A stretch of 64,000 nt of DNA, taken from NCBI GenBank assembly GCA_019639075.1, contig JAHBSO010000004.1, positions 1-64,000 on the forward strand, given 5' to 3'. Below are positions 45,785 to 55,600 of the stretch, piece by piece (the stretch's first letter is position 1; each line of letters begins with the position of its first letter). The position numbers were made by a program, and so were the translations under genes. The notes beneath the pieces are model-generated. The model searched no databases. It was given only the letters and a program-made list of their open reading frames with translations, and had not been told where the DNA came from. Origin of the DNA: Actinomycetota bacterium. Its GTDB lineage: Bacteria; Actinomycetota; Acidimicrobiia; Acidimicrobiales; Iamiaceae.

Positions 45785-47407
45785 ATGAGCACGGTCAAGA
45801 GCGGCCCACCGGAGATCGTGGGGCTGACCTTCTCGGGGCCGATCGGTGGTGGCGGGTTCGCCGACGTGTTCCTCTACGTGCAGCACAGCACGAAGCGACC
45901 GGTGGCGGTGAAGGTCCTGCGTGCCGAGCACCTCCGCCAGGACACCCTCGACCAGTTCGAGGTCGAGGCCGACGTCATGGCCCGGGTGTCGGCCCACCCC
46001 TACATCGTCACGGTGCTCGATGCGGGCGTCGCCACCGACGGCCGGCCCTTCATCGTCATGGAGTACTACCCGCGTCCCCACTTCGGGCTGCGGGCCCGCG
46101 GCGGTGGGCTCCGGGTGCCCGAGGTGCTCCGGGTCGGCGTCCAGGTCGCGTCGGCGGTCGAGACCGCGCACCGCGCCGACATCGTCCACCGCGATATCAA
46201 GCCGGCCAACATCCTCACCTCCGACTACGAGAACCCGGGGCTGACCGACTTCGGCCTCGCCGGCGTGCAGGACGAGCGCGGGCTGAGCATCGCCGGCGGC
46301 GTCTCCCCCGGGTTCGCGGCCCCGGAGATCCTCGTCGACGACCGGGCCACCGGCTCGCGGTCGTCGGACGTGTATGCGCTCGGCGCGACTCTCTATGCCC
46401 TGCTCGCCGGCCGGTCGCCGATCTGGCATCCCGGCGGGGAGAACTCCGAGGGCCAGCTCGTCCACCGGGCTGCGACGGCGCAGGTGCTGCCCACCGGCCG
46501 CGACGATGTCCCGCCCATGCTCGAGCACGCGCTGCACCTGTGCCTCGAACCCGATCCGACCCATCGCCCGCCGGGCGCCGCGGAGTTCGCACGGATGCTC
46601 CAGGACGTGGAGCAGTCGCTGTCGCTCACCCCAACCCAGCTGGCGCTCGCCGGCGCCGGGGAGGTGCCCGCGACGAGCCGCGGCGCCGAGGACGAGGAGC
46701 GGACCCGACGGCGGGCGAAGGTCGTCGACCCGTCGACGCCGTCCGAGACCGGTTCCGTTACGCGTCCGCGGGGATCGGCCCCGGCCGTCCCTCCGACCGC
46801 ATCGGACGTGCAGGTCGCGCCGGTCGCGCCGGTCGCGTCGGTCGCGTCGGTCGCGTCCACAGCGACCTATGACGTTGCCGCGGACATCGACCGGGCCCAC
46901 ACCATCCACCGGACGCCGGCAAGCACCACGGTCGATCCCGACGCGGCAGCACCGTCGGGTCGGCCACGGTGGGCCCTTCCTGCCGCGCTGCTCGGACTCG
47001 TCGCGGTGATCGCGATCATCGCCGTGATCACCGGCACCGGCGGCGGGGCCGACCAGGCGGCGGCAACCACCACGACGCTCCTCCGGTCCGACCCCGACAA
47101 TCCGGTGATCTCGTCTCTCGACGACACCGACGTCCCGCTGGACCCGGTGGCACGCGTCGAGGACGACGGCTCGATCACCATCACGTGGAAGCCGCCGGCA
47201 GGACCCCTTCGCGAGGAGGTCGTCTACGACGTGATGGACGCCGCCGGTCTTCTCATCCCTGACGGGAAGGGGGTGACGGTCACCGACTTTCGGGTCCGGG
47301 CACCGTCGGGTGAGGGCCCCTGGTGCTTCCAGATCGCCGCCGCCATCCACGAGGCCGTGTCCGATTCCGTTGAGGCGTGCACGGACGACGCGGAGGCGAG
47401 CCCATGA
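45785..47407 (+). CDS. Receptor-type serine/threonine kinase with extracellular FnIII-like domain (copy 1)
   Basis: This 540-residue kinase has an intact catalytic domain: IGGGGFADVF, VAVKVLRAEHL, IVHRDIKPANIL near residue 134, LTDFGLAGV near 153 and FAAPEIL. A linker with VAP/VAS repeats precedes one membrane span near residue 400. The ectodomain of about 100 residues has FnIII-like strands (SITITWKPPAG) and two cysteines (WCFQI and EACTD) placed to form a disulfide. PASTA repeats, common in actinobacterial receptor kinases, are absent. The ectodomain could sense the giant FnIII surface proteins encoded nearby. Its stop overlaps the start of the FHA-winged-helix gene (ATGA). It corresponds to Pkb2 of the PFNA cluster. 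Confidence 0.92.
   Translation: MSTVKSGPPEIVGLTFSGPIGGGGFADVFLYVQHSTKRPVAVKVLRAEHLRQDTLDQFEVEADVMARVSAHPYIVTVLDAGVATDGRPFIVMEYYPRPHFGLRARGGGLRVPEVLRVGVQVASAVETAHRADIVHRDIKPANILTSDYENPGLTDFGLAGVQDERGLSIAGGVSPGFAAPEILVDDRATGSRSSDVYALGATLYALLAGRSPIWHPGGENSEGQLVHRAATAQVLPTGRDDVPPMLEHALHLCLEPDPTHRPPGAAEFARMLQDVEQSLSLTPTQLALAGAGEVPATSRGAEDEERTRRRAKVVDPSTPSETGSVTRPRGSAPAVPPTASDVQVAPVAPVASVASVASTATYDVAADIDRAHTIHRTPASTTVDPDAAAPSGRPRWALPAALLGLVAVIAIIAVITGTGGGADQAAATTTTLLRSDPDNPVISSLDDTDVPLDPVARVEDDGSITITWKPPAGPLREEVVYDVMDAAGLLIPDGKGVTVTDFRVRAPSGEGPWCFQIAAAIHEAVSDSVEACTDDAEASP
46813..46857 (+). repeat. Five 9-bp tandem repeats within the kinase linker
   Basis: Five direct copies of GGTCGCGYC (two with C, three with T at the variable position) encode V-A-P-V-A-P-V-A-S-V-A-S-V-A-S in the linker between kinase domain and membrane. 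The unit is in frame, so copy-number change would lengthen or shorten the linker without breaking the gene. Confidence 0.8.
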
Positions 47408-48099
47408 CCGAGGAACTACAGATCGAGTTCTGTGGCGAGCTTCAGCGGGTCGAGCCCCCGGGGCCGTTCCTGATCGGCCGTGAGGCCGATCTCAGCATCG
47501 ACGACAACCCGTACCTCCACCGCAGCTTCCTCGAGGTGCGCCACGACCGGTTCTGGTGGGTCACCAACGTCGGCTCCCACCTCGCCGCGACGATCAGCGA
47601 CAGCCAGGGCACGATGTCGGCCTGGCTGTCGCCGGGCGCATCGCTCCCGCTGCTCTTCGGTGCCACCGAGGTCCGCTTCAGCGCTGGGCCGACCTCCTAC
47701 CTCCTGAGCCTGGTGGTGGCCGACGGTGCACTCGCCGCCACCCCTGGCCAGGGACCGGTGAGCGGGACCACCACGATCACCCCGATGCGGCTCACCGAGA
47801 ACCAACTCCTGCTGGTCCTCTCGCTGGCCGAGGAGGTGCTGCTCGCCGGCTCGACCACCGCGGCCCACATCCCGTCGTCGAAGGAAGCTGCCGACCGCCT
47901 CGGCTGGACCATCACCAAGTTCAACCGCCAGCTCGACGCCGTGTGCCAGAAGCTCACCCGCGGTGGGGTCGGCGGCCTGCACGGCAACGCTGGTCAACTG
48001 GCGTCCGGTCGACGCTCCCGACTCGTCGAGTACGCAGTCGCGACCCGATTGATCACCGTCGACGACCTCCCCCACCTGGACTCCCCCACCGAACCCTGA
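47404..48099 (+). CDS. FHA-like domain fused to a winged-helix DNA-binding domain
   Basis: This 231-residue protein has an N-terminal FHA-like domain (residues 1-100; PFLIGREADLSI, then LHRSFLEV in place of the usual S-x2-H, and TNVGSHLAA). A C-terminal helical domain of about 100 residues reads as a winged helix (SSKEAADRLGWTITKFNRQL, then VCQKLTRGG and VEYAVATRLI). It has no membrane span. It is the last gene of the PP2C-FHA-kinase unit, coupled to the kinase by ATGA. Copy 3 of the GGGGAGTTCTCCCC element begins 31 bases after its stop, so it is a natural candidate for the regulator of that element, with DNA binding controlled by phosphorylation. That last step is inference. Confidence 0.78.
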   Translation: MTEELQIEFCGELQRVEPPGPFLIGREADLSIDDNPYLHRSFLEVRHDRFWWVTNVGSHLAATISDSQGTMSAWLSPGASLPLLFGATEVRFSAGPTSYLLSLVVADGALAATPGQGPVSGTTTITPMRLTENQLLLVLSLAEEVLLAGSTTAAHIPSSKEAADRLGWTITKFNRQLDAVCQKLTRGGVGGLHGNAGQLASGRRSRLVEYAVATRLITVDDLPHLDSPTEP

Positions 48100-48129
48100 C
48101 GGTCGGATCCCGGGCGGCGTCGGCGGAGC

Positions 48130-48173
48130 GGGGAGTTCTCCCCATTTCTGAACAAGCCGTCTTCTCCTACCGT
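48130..48173 (+). promoter_or_regulatory. GGGGAGTTCTCCCC promoter element, copy 3 (upstream of lipoprotein)
   Basis: GGGGAGTTCTCCCC at 48130-48143 is followed by ATTTC and, 24 bases after the palindrome, by TACCGT at 48168-48173. A transcript would start near 48180 and reach the lipoprotein gene after a leader of about 70-120 bases. Motif, spacing and hexamer are the same as copy 1, and the flank matches copy 2. Confidence 0.68.
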
Positions 48174-48300
48174 TTCCAGAGCCACAGTGGATCGGTCTGC
48201 AGCTGCTTCTCGCAGCGATCCGTACCTGTTGCGGAGCCAAGCAGGAGACAACATGTCCGGCCCAACTTACCCGTTACGGTCAAGCCGCAAAGGACGAAAC

Positions 48301-48903
48301 ATGAGGATTCGATGGTTTGTCATAGCAACTGGACTTGTAGCCATGGCGTTCACATTTGCAGGTTGCGGCGACGGCACCGGCAAATCTGAAACCGCCGCTA
48401 GGACTGGCGATGGCGTCGAGAAATCGCGATCAACGACGACTCCTGCATCGACGCCAACCTCCACAAGTCCAAAGAACACCAGCACCACGGTCGCGGCAAC
48501 GACCACCACGACAATTCCACCCGGAGAGACGCTTCCCTCCCAATGGCCCACAGAACTCACGTTTCCCGAGCGATGCCGGATCGTGGACGCCGAGGCTTTC
48601 GATCTGAGCGATCAGGGATTCTCCGTCACGGGGGTAGCCGCCGGTTGTATCAGTGATGTGGGCGTTCGCGACCTTCAACGTGACTTCCTGGCGATGGCAT
48701 CCAACGCCGGCTTCGAAACGTCTCAGGACACCGTGTGGGACGACCCGCCGGCTGCAATCGTCAGAGCATCGAAGGGAAGCGTAAGCCTCGATGTGACCAT
48801 CGTGGCTGGAGACCAGATGAGCATCACGGATCTCCGAGGATACTGGGATGAACCAAACCCGAATGGGTCCAACGTCTCGGTTGAGGTCGCATTCGAAGCC
48901 TGA
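48301..48903 (+). CDS. Predicted lipoprotein of unknown function, low GC
   Basis: This 200-residue protein begins with a lipoprotein signal (MRIRWFVIATGL ... FAGC, cysteine at 22) and a Thr/Ser-rich spacer. An ectodomain of about 110 residues follows, with two further cysteines (ERCRIVD, AGCISD); I do not recognise its fold. The start at 48301 has AAAGGA upstream and gives a compact signal peptide. An in-frame ATG at 48253 has a stronger AGGAG site and would add 16 residues. The first 60 coding bases are only about 45 percent GC, against about 70 for neighbours, suggesting recent transfer. It lies directly behind copy 3 of the shared promoter element and converges on the second transglutaminase-like gene. 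Confidence 0.75.
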   Translation: MRIRWFVIATGLVAMAFTFAGCGDGTGKSETAARTGDGVEKSRSTTTPASTPTSTSPKNTSTTVAATTTTTIPPGETLPSQWPTELTFPERCRIVDAEAFDLSDQGFSVTGVAAGCISDVGVRDLQRDFLAMASNAGFETSQDTVWDDPPAAIVRASKGSVSLDVTIVAGDQMSITDLRGYWDEPNPNGSNVSVEVAFEA

Positions 48904-48986
48904 ACATCACACGACTAATGACACTCGGTCGCCTAGGCCGCCGCTGCCCCGCCTCGATCCCTCCTCCAGTCAGCGTGGCAGGAACG

Positions 48987-51491
48987 TCAGGTCTCGTCGG
49001 TCTGGCCGCCCAGCTCCGCCCACGGCTCCGCGTCGACCGTGACCCCCCGTTCGGCCGGGGGCGGATTCACAGTGGTCGAGACGTCGACGGTCCGGCGGCG
49101 GCGCACGGATCCGGACCGCCGAAGAGAGGTGGGGGAGAGGGCGGCTTTGATGCGCTGGCGGCGGCGCAGCGGGTTCCGGAGCGACCGGAGCTCCTCGTCG
49201 AGGCGGGTCCACAGCCGATCGACCGTGCCGTCGTCGGGATCGTCGGGGCCGAACATCGCGGCATCGACCTCCGACGCGAAGTCCGGACCGTCCTCCCACT
49301 CGACCTCGCCGGACGCCGCCATGGCCAGCTCGCGCCTGGTCGCCGTCGCATCGGGGCGAACGCCGAGGTCGCGCACGTAGTCGACGACCTCCAGCCACGC
49401 ACCGTTGGCCCTCGTGGCGGCGTCGCCCCGAGTGCGGCGACGACGCCGCCGCAGGACCTTCGCCCCCAGGAGGAGCCCCACCACGGAGGCCACGATGAAG
49501 ACCGGAGGTCCGACGTATTTGAACGCAGCCAGCACCGACGCGGGTACGGCGGAAGCATCATCTTCCCCATCGCCCGTCTCGGGCGGCTGCTCACGCTGGG
49601 AGGAAAGGGTCTCGGGATCTTCGGGCGGTTCGAGGTACTGGTCGGGCGGAGGCACCTGGGCCGCGACACTCGTGATCTCATCCTTGTTCTCCTCCTTCTC
49701 CTTCTCCGGCGTCTCGCTCCGTTTGGGTGTGGGGTAGAAGGGCTCCCATGCATCGATCCCGTCGAACTTCACCTCGACCCACGCGGCGAGGTCGTCGCCG
49801 GTGAGGCTGACCGAGCCGGCATCGGAAGCCGGGAAGCCGATGACGACGCGCGCCGGGATGTCGCGGAGTCGGAGCATGGTCGCTAGGAGCGCGGCGTACT
49901 TCTCGTCGTCACCGATCATCTCCTCGCCGTCGGACAGGCCCTGGACCATCTTCGCCAGGTGGGCGAGGCTGTGGCCGGAGACGAGCACCTCGTTGGGCGG
50001 GGCGCCCGACTCCTTGTCCTTGTTCGCGTACTTGCCGTTGTCGCGCATGAACCTGGCCAGCGTGTCAGCGATGTCGTAGGGCGTCGACACGCCCTCCCTC
50101 TCGATCTGATCGTCGGCCACCGCCGAGATCAGCCCCAGGTATGACTGCGTGCGCTCGTCGTCGGGCAGTGGAGGCAGATCGACCTTGCCGGCCCGACGCT
50201 CCCTGAGGTCGTCGGGAGAGGCGTGCTCGGGCACCCGCACCTCCAGATGGATCACGTCGCCGCGCTGCAACGCCTCGGGACTCGCCGCGGTGAGGGTGCG
50301 CCGGTTGTAGCGGAACGCCTGCGAGAGCGTGTCGGCATCGTCACCCCCGAACGACACGGAGACGAGTGCGCCGACCGTCGGGATCCACACGTCGTCGTAG
50401 GCGCCGACCCGGAAGGTGACGTCGGCGTCGGCGTCGGCGCCGGCCGGCGGGTCGGCGATCCGATCACCGACCCGTTCGAAGCGCCCCGAACCCGACGCGT
50501 CCGAGCCGCCCACGGACCACACGACCCCGTCGTAGCGGTCCATCACCGCGAGTCGGACGCGCTCCCCCTCGGGGAGCCCTTCGACCGTGAACAGGGTGGC
50601 CTTTGCCGGACACGTCCGTTCGTCTTCGGGATCATCGCTCGTGCATGCCTGGTACGAGCGGAAGCCGGCCAACGGGCTGGCGTAGTCCCTGAGGTCGAAC
50701 GGGGGAACGATCTCCTGGCGGGCCACCGTGCGATCGGCCGACGACGTGAAGGGCAGCGAACCGGCCAGCACCGTGCCCACCGCCGCGACGGCCATCAACA
50801 TCGCCGCGCCGGACACGATCCTCGGCCAGTAGAAGCCCTCGATCGAGCGGTGCTCGCGGTTCGACCGCACCGCGCCCCACAGCAGCGCCACCAGACCGAA
50901 CATCGATCCCTGGACGAGCAACGACACCGGTTCGTAGGTACCGAGGACGAGCCCGGTCACGAGGCTCGCCGTGGCCGGGAGCACCGGGAGGAGCGGCTGG
51001 TCGGTGCGCCGGGCGAGCACCATCCCCAGCGAGCAGCCAACGAACCCCATGAGGTAGGGGATGACACCGATGCCGTCCCGAGCGGTGACCGGAGGCTGGG
51101 TGGTGACCAGCGCCTTCCAGGAGTGGACGAGGCCGTCGATGAGCGCGCTCGGCCCGCCCGGACCGGGGAGCACCACGGCGATGGCGTGGTCCGGGTCGGC
51201 TGCACCGCTTCCCAGGACGAACGCGGCGAGCAGCACCAGGAACCCGGCCAGCGGGCTCAGGCGCCGGACCGAGATCGCCCAACCGGCCGCTGTGCCGACG
51301 ACCACCCCGGCCGCACCGGCGACCACCCACTCGCTCCCGACCAGGACCGACCGGAGCCCGACCAGCGCGATCGTTGTGAGCACCACCAACGCGAACGCGT
51401 CGACGACGGTGTCCCGACCGGTCGACCGATGTTCGACGACGCGGGGACGTGTGGTCGACCGGGAACGCCGGTCAGCAGCCACTGCGCTCAT
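48987..51491 (-). CDS. Transglutaminase-like membrane protein lacking the catalytic Cys and His (copy 2)
   Basis: This 834-residue paralogue of the gene at 31922 has the same order: N-terminal spans, extracellular region, transglutaminase-like core, a span near residue 655 (YVGPPVFIVASVVGLLLG) and a cytoplasmic tail. The core again lacks the catalytic residues. The cysteine position reads GDDEKYAALL near residue 530 and the histidine position reads LAAWVEVKF near 570, while the surrounding LRDIPARVVIGFP and IDAWEPFYPTP are kept. The ATG overlaps the DUF58 stop. Losing the same residues in both copies while keeping the fold points to a selected non-enzymatic role. Confidence 0.85.
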   Translation of the reverse strand: MSAVAADRRSRSTTRPRVVEHRSTGRDTVVDAFALVVLTTIALVGLRSVLVGSEWVVAGAAGVVVGTAAGWAISVRRLSPLAGFLVLLAAFVLGSGAADPDHAIAVVLPGPGGPSALIDGLVHSWKALVTTQPPVTARDGIGVIPYLMGFVGCSLGMVLARRTDQPLLPVLPATASLVTGLVLGTYEPVSLLVQGSMFGLVALLWGAVRSNREHRSIEGFYWPRIVSGAAMLMAVAAVGTVLAGSLPFTSSADRTVARQEIVPPFDLRDYASPLAGFRSYQACTSDDPEDERTCPAKATLFTVEGLPEGERVRLAVMDRYDGVVWSVGGSDASGSGRFERVGDRIADPPAGADADADVTFRVGAYDDVWIPTVGALVSVSFGGDDADTLSQAFRYNRRTLTAASPEALQRGDVIHLEVRVPEHASPDDLRERRAGKVDLPPLPDDERTQSYLGLISAVADDQIEREGVSTPYDIADTLARFMRDNGKYANKDKESGAPPNEVLVSGHSLAHLAKMVQGLSDGEEMIGDDEKYAALLATMLRLRDIPARVVIGFPASDAGSVSLTGDDLAAWVEVKFDGIDAWEPFYPTPKRSETPEKEKEENKDEITSVAAQVPPPDQYLEPPEDPETLSSQREQPPETGDGEDDASAVPASVLAAFKYVGPPVFIVASVVGLLLGAKVLRRRRRRTRGDAATRANGAWLEVVDYVRDLGVRPDATATRRELAMAASGEVEWEDGPDFASEVDAAMFGPDDPDDGTVDRLWTRLDEELRSLRNPLRRRQRIKAALSPTSLRRSGSVRRRRTVDVSTTVNPPPAERGVTVDAEPWAELGGQTDET

Positions 51492-52693
51492 CCCGACACC
51501 GCGTGCACGAGTCGGGGCAGATCCTCGAGGCGGCCCATCGTCAGGATGGGGGTGTCGGAGACGGCCCGGACCGTCGACTCGGCGCCCCCGTCGACCCGGA
51601 GCACCACCCGGCGGCCGATCGAGCCGACCCGCTCGGCCGCGGTCCGGCCCTCACGCGGCTCGATCCCCGATCCCGTCAGCACGATCAGCAGGCTGACCGC
51701 GCCCATCTGGTCCCTGGCACGAGCTGCGGCGTCGAGGATCGACGGCCCACCGGCCTCCGGTTCGATGCCGGCCAGCGCATCGAGGAAGGTCGTCCGGTGG
51801 TACGTCGGCAGGAGCCGGCCGCCCGCCACGCACGTCAGCTGCTGGTCGTCGGCCAGACACCGGGACCCGAGCGATGCGAGGGCCGACACGGCGAGCTCGA
51901 ACTCGTCGTCGGAGGCGAAGTCGTCCCGGCCGCAGCCGACCAGCACTCCCACGTGGGCCATCCGGGTGTCGATGAACTCGCGGACCATGAGCGACCCGTC
52001 GGTCTGCCGGGCCGTCGTCCGCCAGTGGATGTGGCGGCGGTCGTCGCCGGCCACGTACTGACGCAGGGTGTGGAACGCCACCGAGCTGGCCGACCGGTCG
52101 TTCGTCGCATCGCCCTCGAGATCGCGCCGCCATCCGGTCCCGAGGGAGCCGATGGCGATCGTCCTCGGATGGACGAACAGGTGGCGGGTGCCGGTGAACG
52201 TGGTCGTGCGCCGGATGAGGCCCAGGGGATCACCACGCACCGACCGGACCGGCCCGACCGGCACCACCGCGCGCCGACGGGTCGGCATCACGAACAGCTC
52301 GTCGTAGCTGTCACCGGCGGCCAGCGCCGGCACCGTGAGGTGGGCGGCTGTGCGACCGACCCGGGCCTCGAGCCTGACGGGCAGCACGCGGTGCGAGGCG
52401 CCGTTGGTCGCCACGACGACGGCCGACGCTGGCTCGCCGGCGGTGACACGCGGCGCCGTGAGGTCGAGGTCGACCACGAGGGTCCGCTTGCCGAACGCCA
52501 GGAACAGGACCCCGCCCACGAGGGCGACGAGGCACATGGAGGCGACGATCGCCAGCTCCCGCCACCCGAACCGCCAGGCGAGCGCCCACGCCAGCACCCC
52601 GGCGACGAGCACGCTCCGCCCCAATGGCGTTACCGCCCGACACAGGCTCCGGAGACCTCCAGTCCACCGCCCATCCGGCGCACCCCGTCGCAT
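51488..52693 (-). CDS. DUF58-family membrane protein (copy 2)
   Basis: This 401-residue paralogue of the gene at 34324 has two N-terminal membrane spans and the DUF58 signature LRQYVAGDDRRHIHWRTTAR. The ATG at 52693 was chosen because it lies one base before the stop of the Ig/FnIII gene; a TTG 12 bases upstream would overlap that gene. In the first cluster a MoxR gene sits between the Ig/FnIII and DUF58 genes, whereas here they are directly abutted with no MoxR. It therefore probably relies on the single MoxR at 35519 or works without one. Confidence 0.88.
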   Translation of the reverse strand: MRRGAPDGRWTGGLRSLCRAVTPLGRSVLVAGVLAWALAWRFGWRELAIVASMCLVALVGGVLFLAFGKRTLVVDLDLTAPRVTAGEPASAVVVATNGASHRVLPVRLEARVGRTAAHLTVPALAAGDSYDELFVMPTRRRAVVPVGPVRSVRGDPLGLIRRTTTFTGTRHLFVHPRTIAIGSLGTGWRRDLEGDATNDRSASSVAFHTLRQYVAGDDRRHIHWRTTARQTDGSLMVREFIDTRMAHVGVLVGCGRDDFASDDEFELAVSALASLGSRCLADDQQLTCVAGGRLLPTYHRTTFLDALAGIEPEAGGPSILDAAARARDQMGAVSLLIVLTGSGIEPREGRTAAERVGSIGRRVVLRVDGGAESTVRAVSDTPILTMGRLEDLPRLVHAVSG

Positions 52694-52694
52694 C

Positions 52695-55600
52695 TCAGGG
52701 CCCAAGGATCGCCGTTGCCGGAGTCGATTGATGCACGCCCTGTCCCGTCGCGGTCACGACGACCGTGACCTCGGCTCCAGAGCTCGCCGGAAAGGTCACG
52801 GTGGCACCCGTCGCGGACGACACGACCGTGGCACCGGGCGGAAGGCTGGATTCGTCGATGGCAGTCGTCGTGTCACGCTGCGCGGCCCACGTCCAGGTCA
52901 CCGTGCTTCCATCGACGACAGCGGGGGTAACCACCACCGGCGGGCCGAACGGCGTGACCGATGGACTTCCAGTGGTCCCGTTGACGGCCTGTATCGGGAG
53001 GCTGCATGCGTCAGGATCGCCTTGTCGGTCCTTCCATATGTTGCACACTCGAACTTGCACGTCTGCATAGGTACGACCGTTGACAAGGCCCATTGTTTCC
53101 CCCTCGGTGATATCCGGGACGGGGATCCAACCTGAGCCGACATTGACCTCGTTTCTCAACCAGAAGAGGCCGCTTCCCTCGACGTTGAACACCTCTATCG
53201 ATTCGTTGAAGGGTAAGATGGATGCGCTTGTAAGGACGGGACGAGGGTTCATCATGATGCCACCCGAATAGGCCCAATCTCGCGATGGTCCCGCCTTGTT
53301 GATCGCTCGAACTCGGAACGTGCTGACCTGGTAGATACTGAGCTCATCCATCTCGACATGAGCACGACCACGCTGTGGACTAGGGACGTCATCTTCGGTC
53401 TTGTCCGATACGAACTCGATACCACTCCAGTACCCGTACATATATTCGACCGTGTAGTGAACCTCAGCACCGTTCGTGGATGCCGGGCGATCCCAGTACA
53501 CATCTGCAACCCCGAGCGTGTCGGTCGTCGCCTCGTTGTTGAATGCAGTCACGTTCCTCGCCGGACCTGGGATTCCGGCAGGAATCCCGGTTCCTGCGTT
53601 GCTCCATTCTCCCGGGTCCCCGGTGGAGCGGCGAGCGCGGACGGTGAAGCTGTACTCCTGACCGTTCGTCAATGCCGGCAGGGAACCGGTTCCCCATGTG
53701 GCACTCGTTCGGCTGGCGGGGAAGGTCCAGTCGGTGCGGCCACCATCGACGGGGGCCGGATTGACCTTCACGACGTAGTCCTGGATGCGCTCCTCGTCGG
53801 AGAGGGCATCCCAGCTCACGTGCAGGACTCCACCCTCACCTCCCTTGTTGTCATCCGCCCTGAACTCCACCGTCGGCGCCGCCATCGTGGACGGCAGCGC
53901 GATCGGGGTCAGCACCGCGGATGGGGTGCTCCACTCGGACTCGAGCACAACTTCGGGGGTGGGGACGACCTCGTTGAGCGTTGCCACCTGGAATCGGTAG
54001 CCCTGGCCGTTCGTCAGATCGGGGATCGTCAGCGACGTGTTTCTGGTTCGGTAGGGGAGTCGGGAGTCCACATCACGGACGACGTAGCCGTCGATCTGCA
54101 CCTCACGCCCTGGCTGCCACGTCAGGGAGACCTCGCCGTCACCTGCTTCCGCGGACACGATGACGGGAGGCCCCGGGCGGCCCTTGACCTCGATCTCGAT
54201 CGATCCCCTCGCCTTCTGGCCGTCGGCGTCCACGACCGTGTACCTGGCCCGGGCGATGCCGAACTGGTCGACCGCGGGAGTGAACTCCAGCACGTTCCCG
54301 ACCTGTTCCATCCGACCCTTGACCCCTGTGGTCTGCCTGTCGAAGTCGTCGATCGCGAGCGATGCTCGGTCCGAGCCCCGGCCCCGGTCCTGGTCGTTGA
54401 TCAAGACCGGGATCGGCACCATCTGTTCCTGGTTCGTCTCCGCATGGTCGGCGACGGCCAGCGGCGGCCGGAGCACCTCGTCGAGCACCTGGACGGTGAC
54501 CGTCATTGTCTCCCGGAACGTGCCGTCGCTCACCGGGATCCCGAGCGTCCACGTCCTTCTGGCCGCGCTCTCCGCAGCGCTCAGCTCGAGCCGCGTGCCG
54601 TCGACGTTGGCTCGGAGGTCACCGTTGGCGCCGGAGAGCTCTCCGAACTCGATCTCCGACGGCGGGGAGTCGGCATCGTCGACGTACCGCAGCAGGTCGA
54701 GGTTCCTCGTACCTCCCGCGGCCATCTGGATCGTCGGTGACGAGACCTTCGGCTTCTCCCGGTCCCCGACCACGACGACTCGCACCTGGCCGATCGCCTG
54801 CTGGGAACCGCTCGAGACCCGGTACGCGAATCCGGCGCTCCTGGACGCCTTCGGACCGGCGTCGATCATCAGCCTCGTGCCGGACGACTTGACGGTCACC
54901 CCACTCACGGTCGCCGGATAGACCCTGTCGAGGGTCACCGTCCGCGAGGTCAGCGTCGCGACGTCCAACTCCTCGGTCCCACCGGCGGGAATCGTGAAGG
55001 TCTTGACCGGCATGATCAACATCGCCTCGTCGACCACCGGGATGGTGACCAACGCCTCCGCGGACTCTCCGTCGGGGTCGGTGATCCGGTAGACGAACTG
55101 CCTCGACGACCGATCGAGATCGACCCGGAGCCTGCCGTCACCAAGCACGGTGACCCCGTCGGCGTCCACCACCTCAACGCGGAGCTCGGCCTTGTCGCCG
55201 TCGGGGTCGGAGTCGTTGTGGAGGACGTCGACGAACGCTGAGGAACCGGCGGCCCGGGGCTCCTCCACATCATCGACCGCCACCGGAGGCTCGGGATCGG
55301 GATCGGGATCGATCGTGACGACGACGAGACCCTCGACGGCGTCCATCCCGTCGGTCAAGCCGTAGGAGAACGAAACGGAGGTCCGCTCCGACACGTCGGC
55401 CGGCGCCCGGAAGACGACCTCGGCCCCGTCCGAGCTCAGCTCAACCCGGCCGCGCTGGGGTTGCCTGAGCCCCTCGACCTCGTCGTCGACCAGCCAGGGC
55501 TCGTCGCCGTCGGGATCCGTGTCGTTGGCGAGCACCGGGATGGAGCGCTCCTCCCCCGGGCGCACCGTGACCCGGTCGGGCACCGCGACCGGGTGACGGT

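Noticed and set aside
46813..46857. Tandem repeats as a CRISPR-like array
   Set aside because: The units are 9 bases, contiguous, have no spacers and lie in frame in a coding sequence; no cas genes are present.
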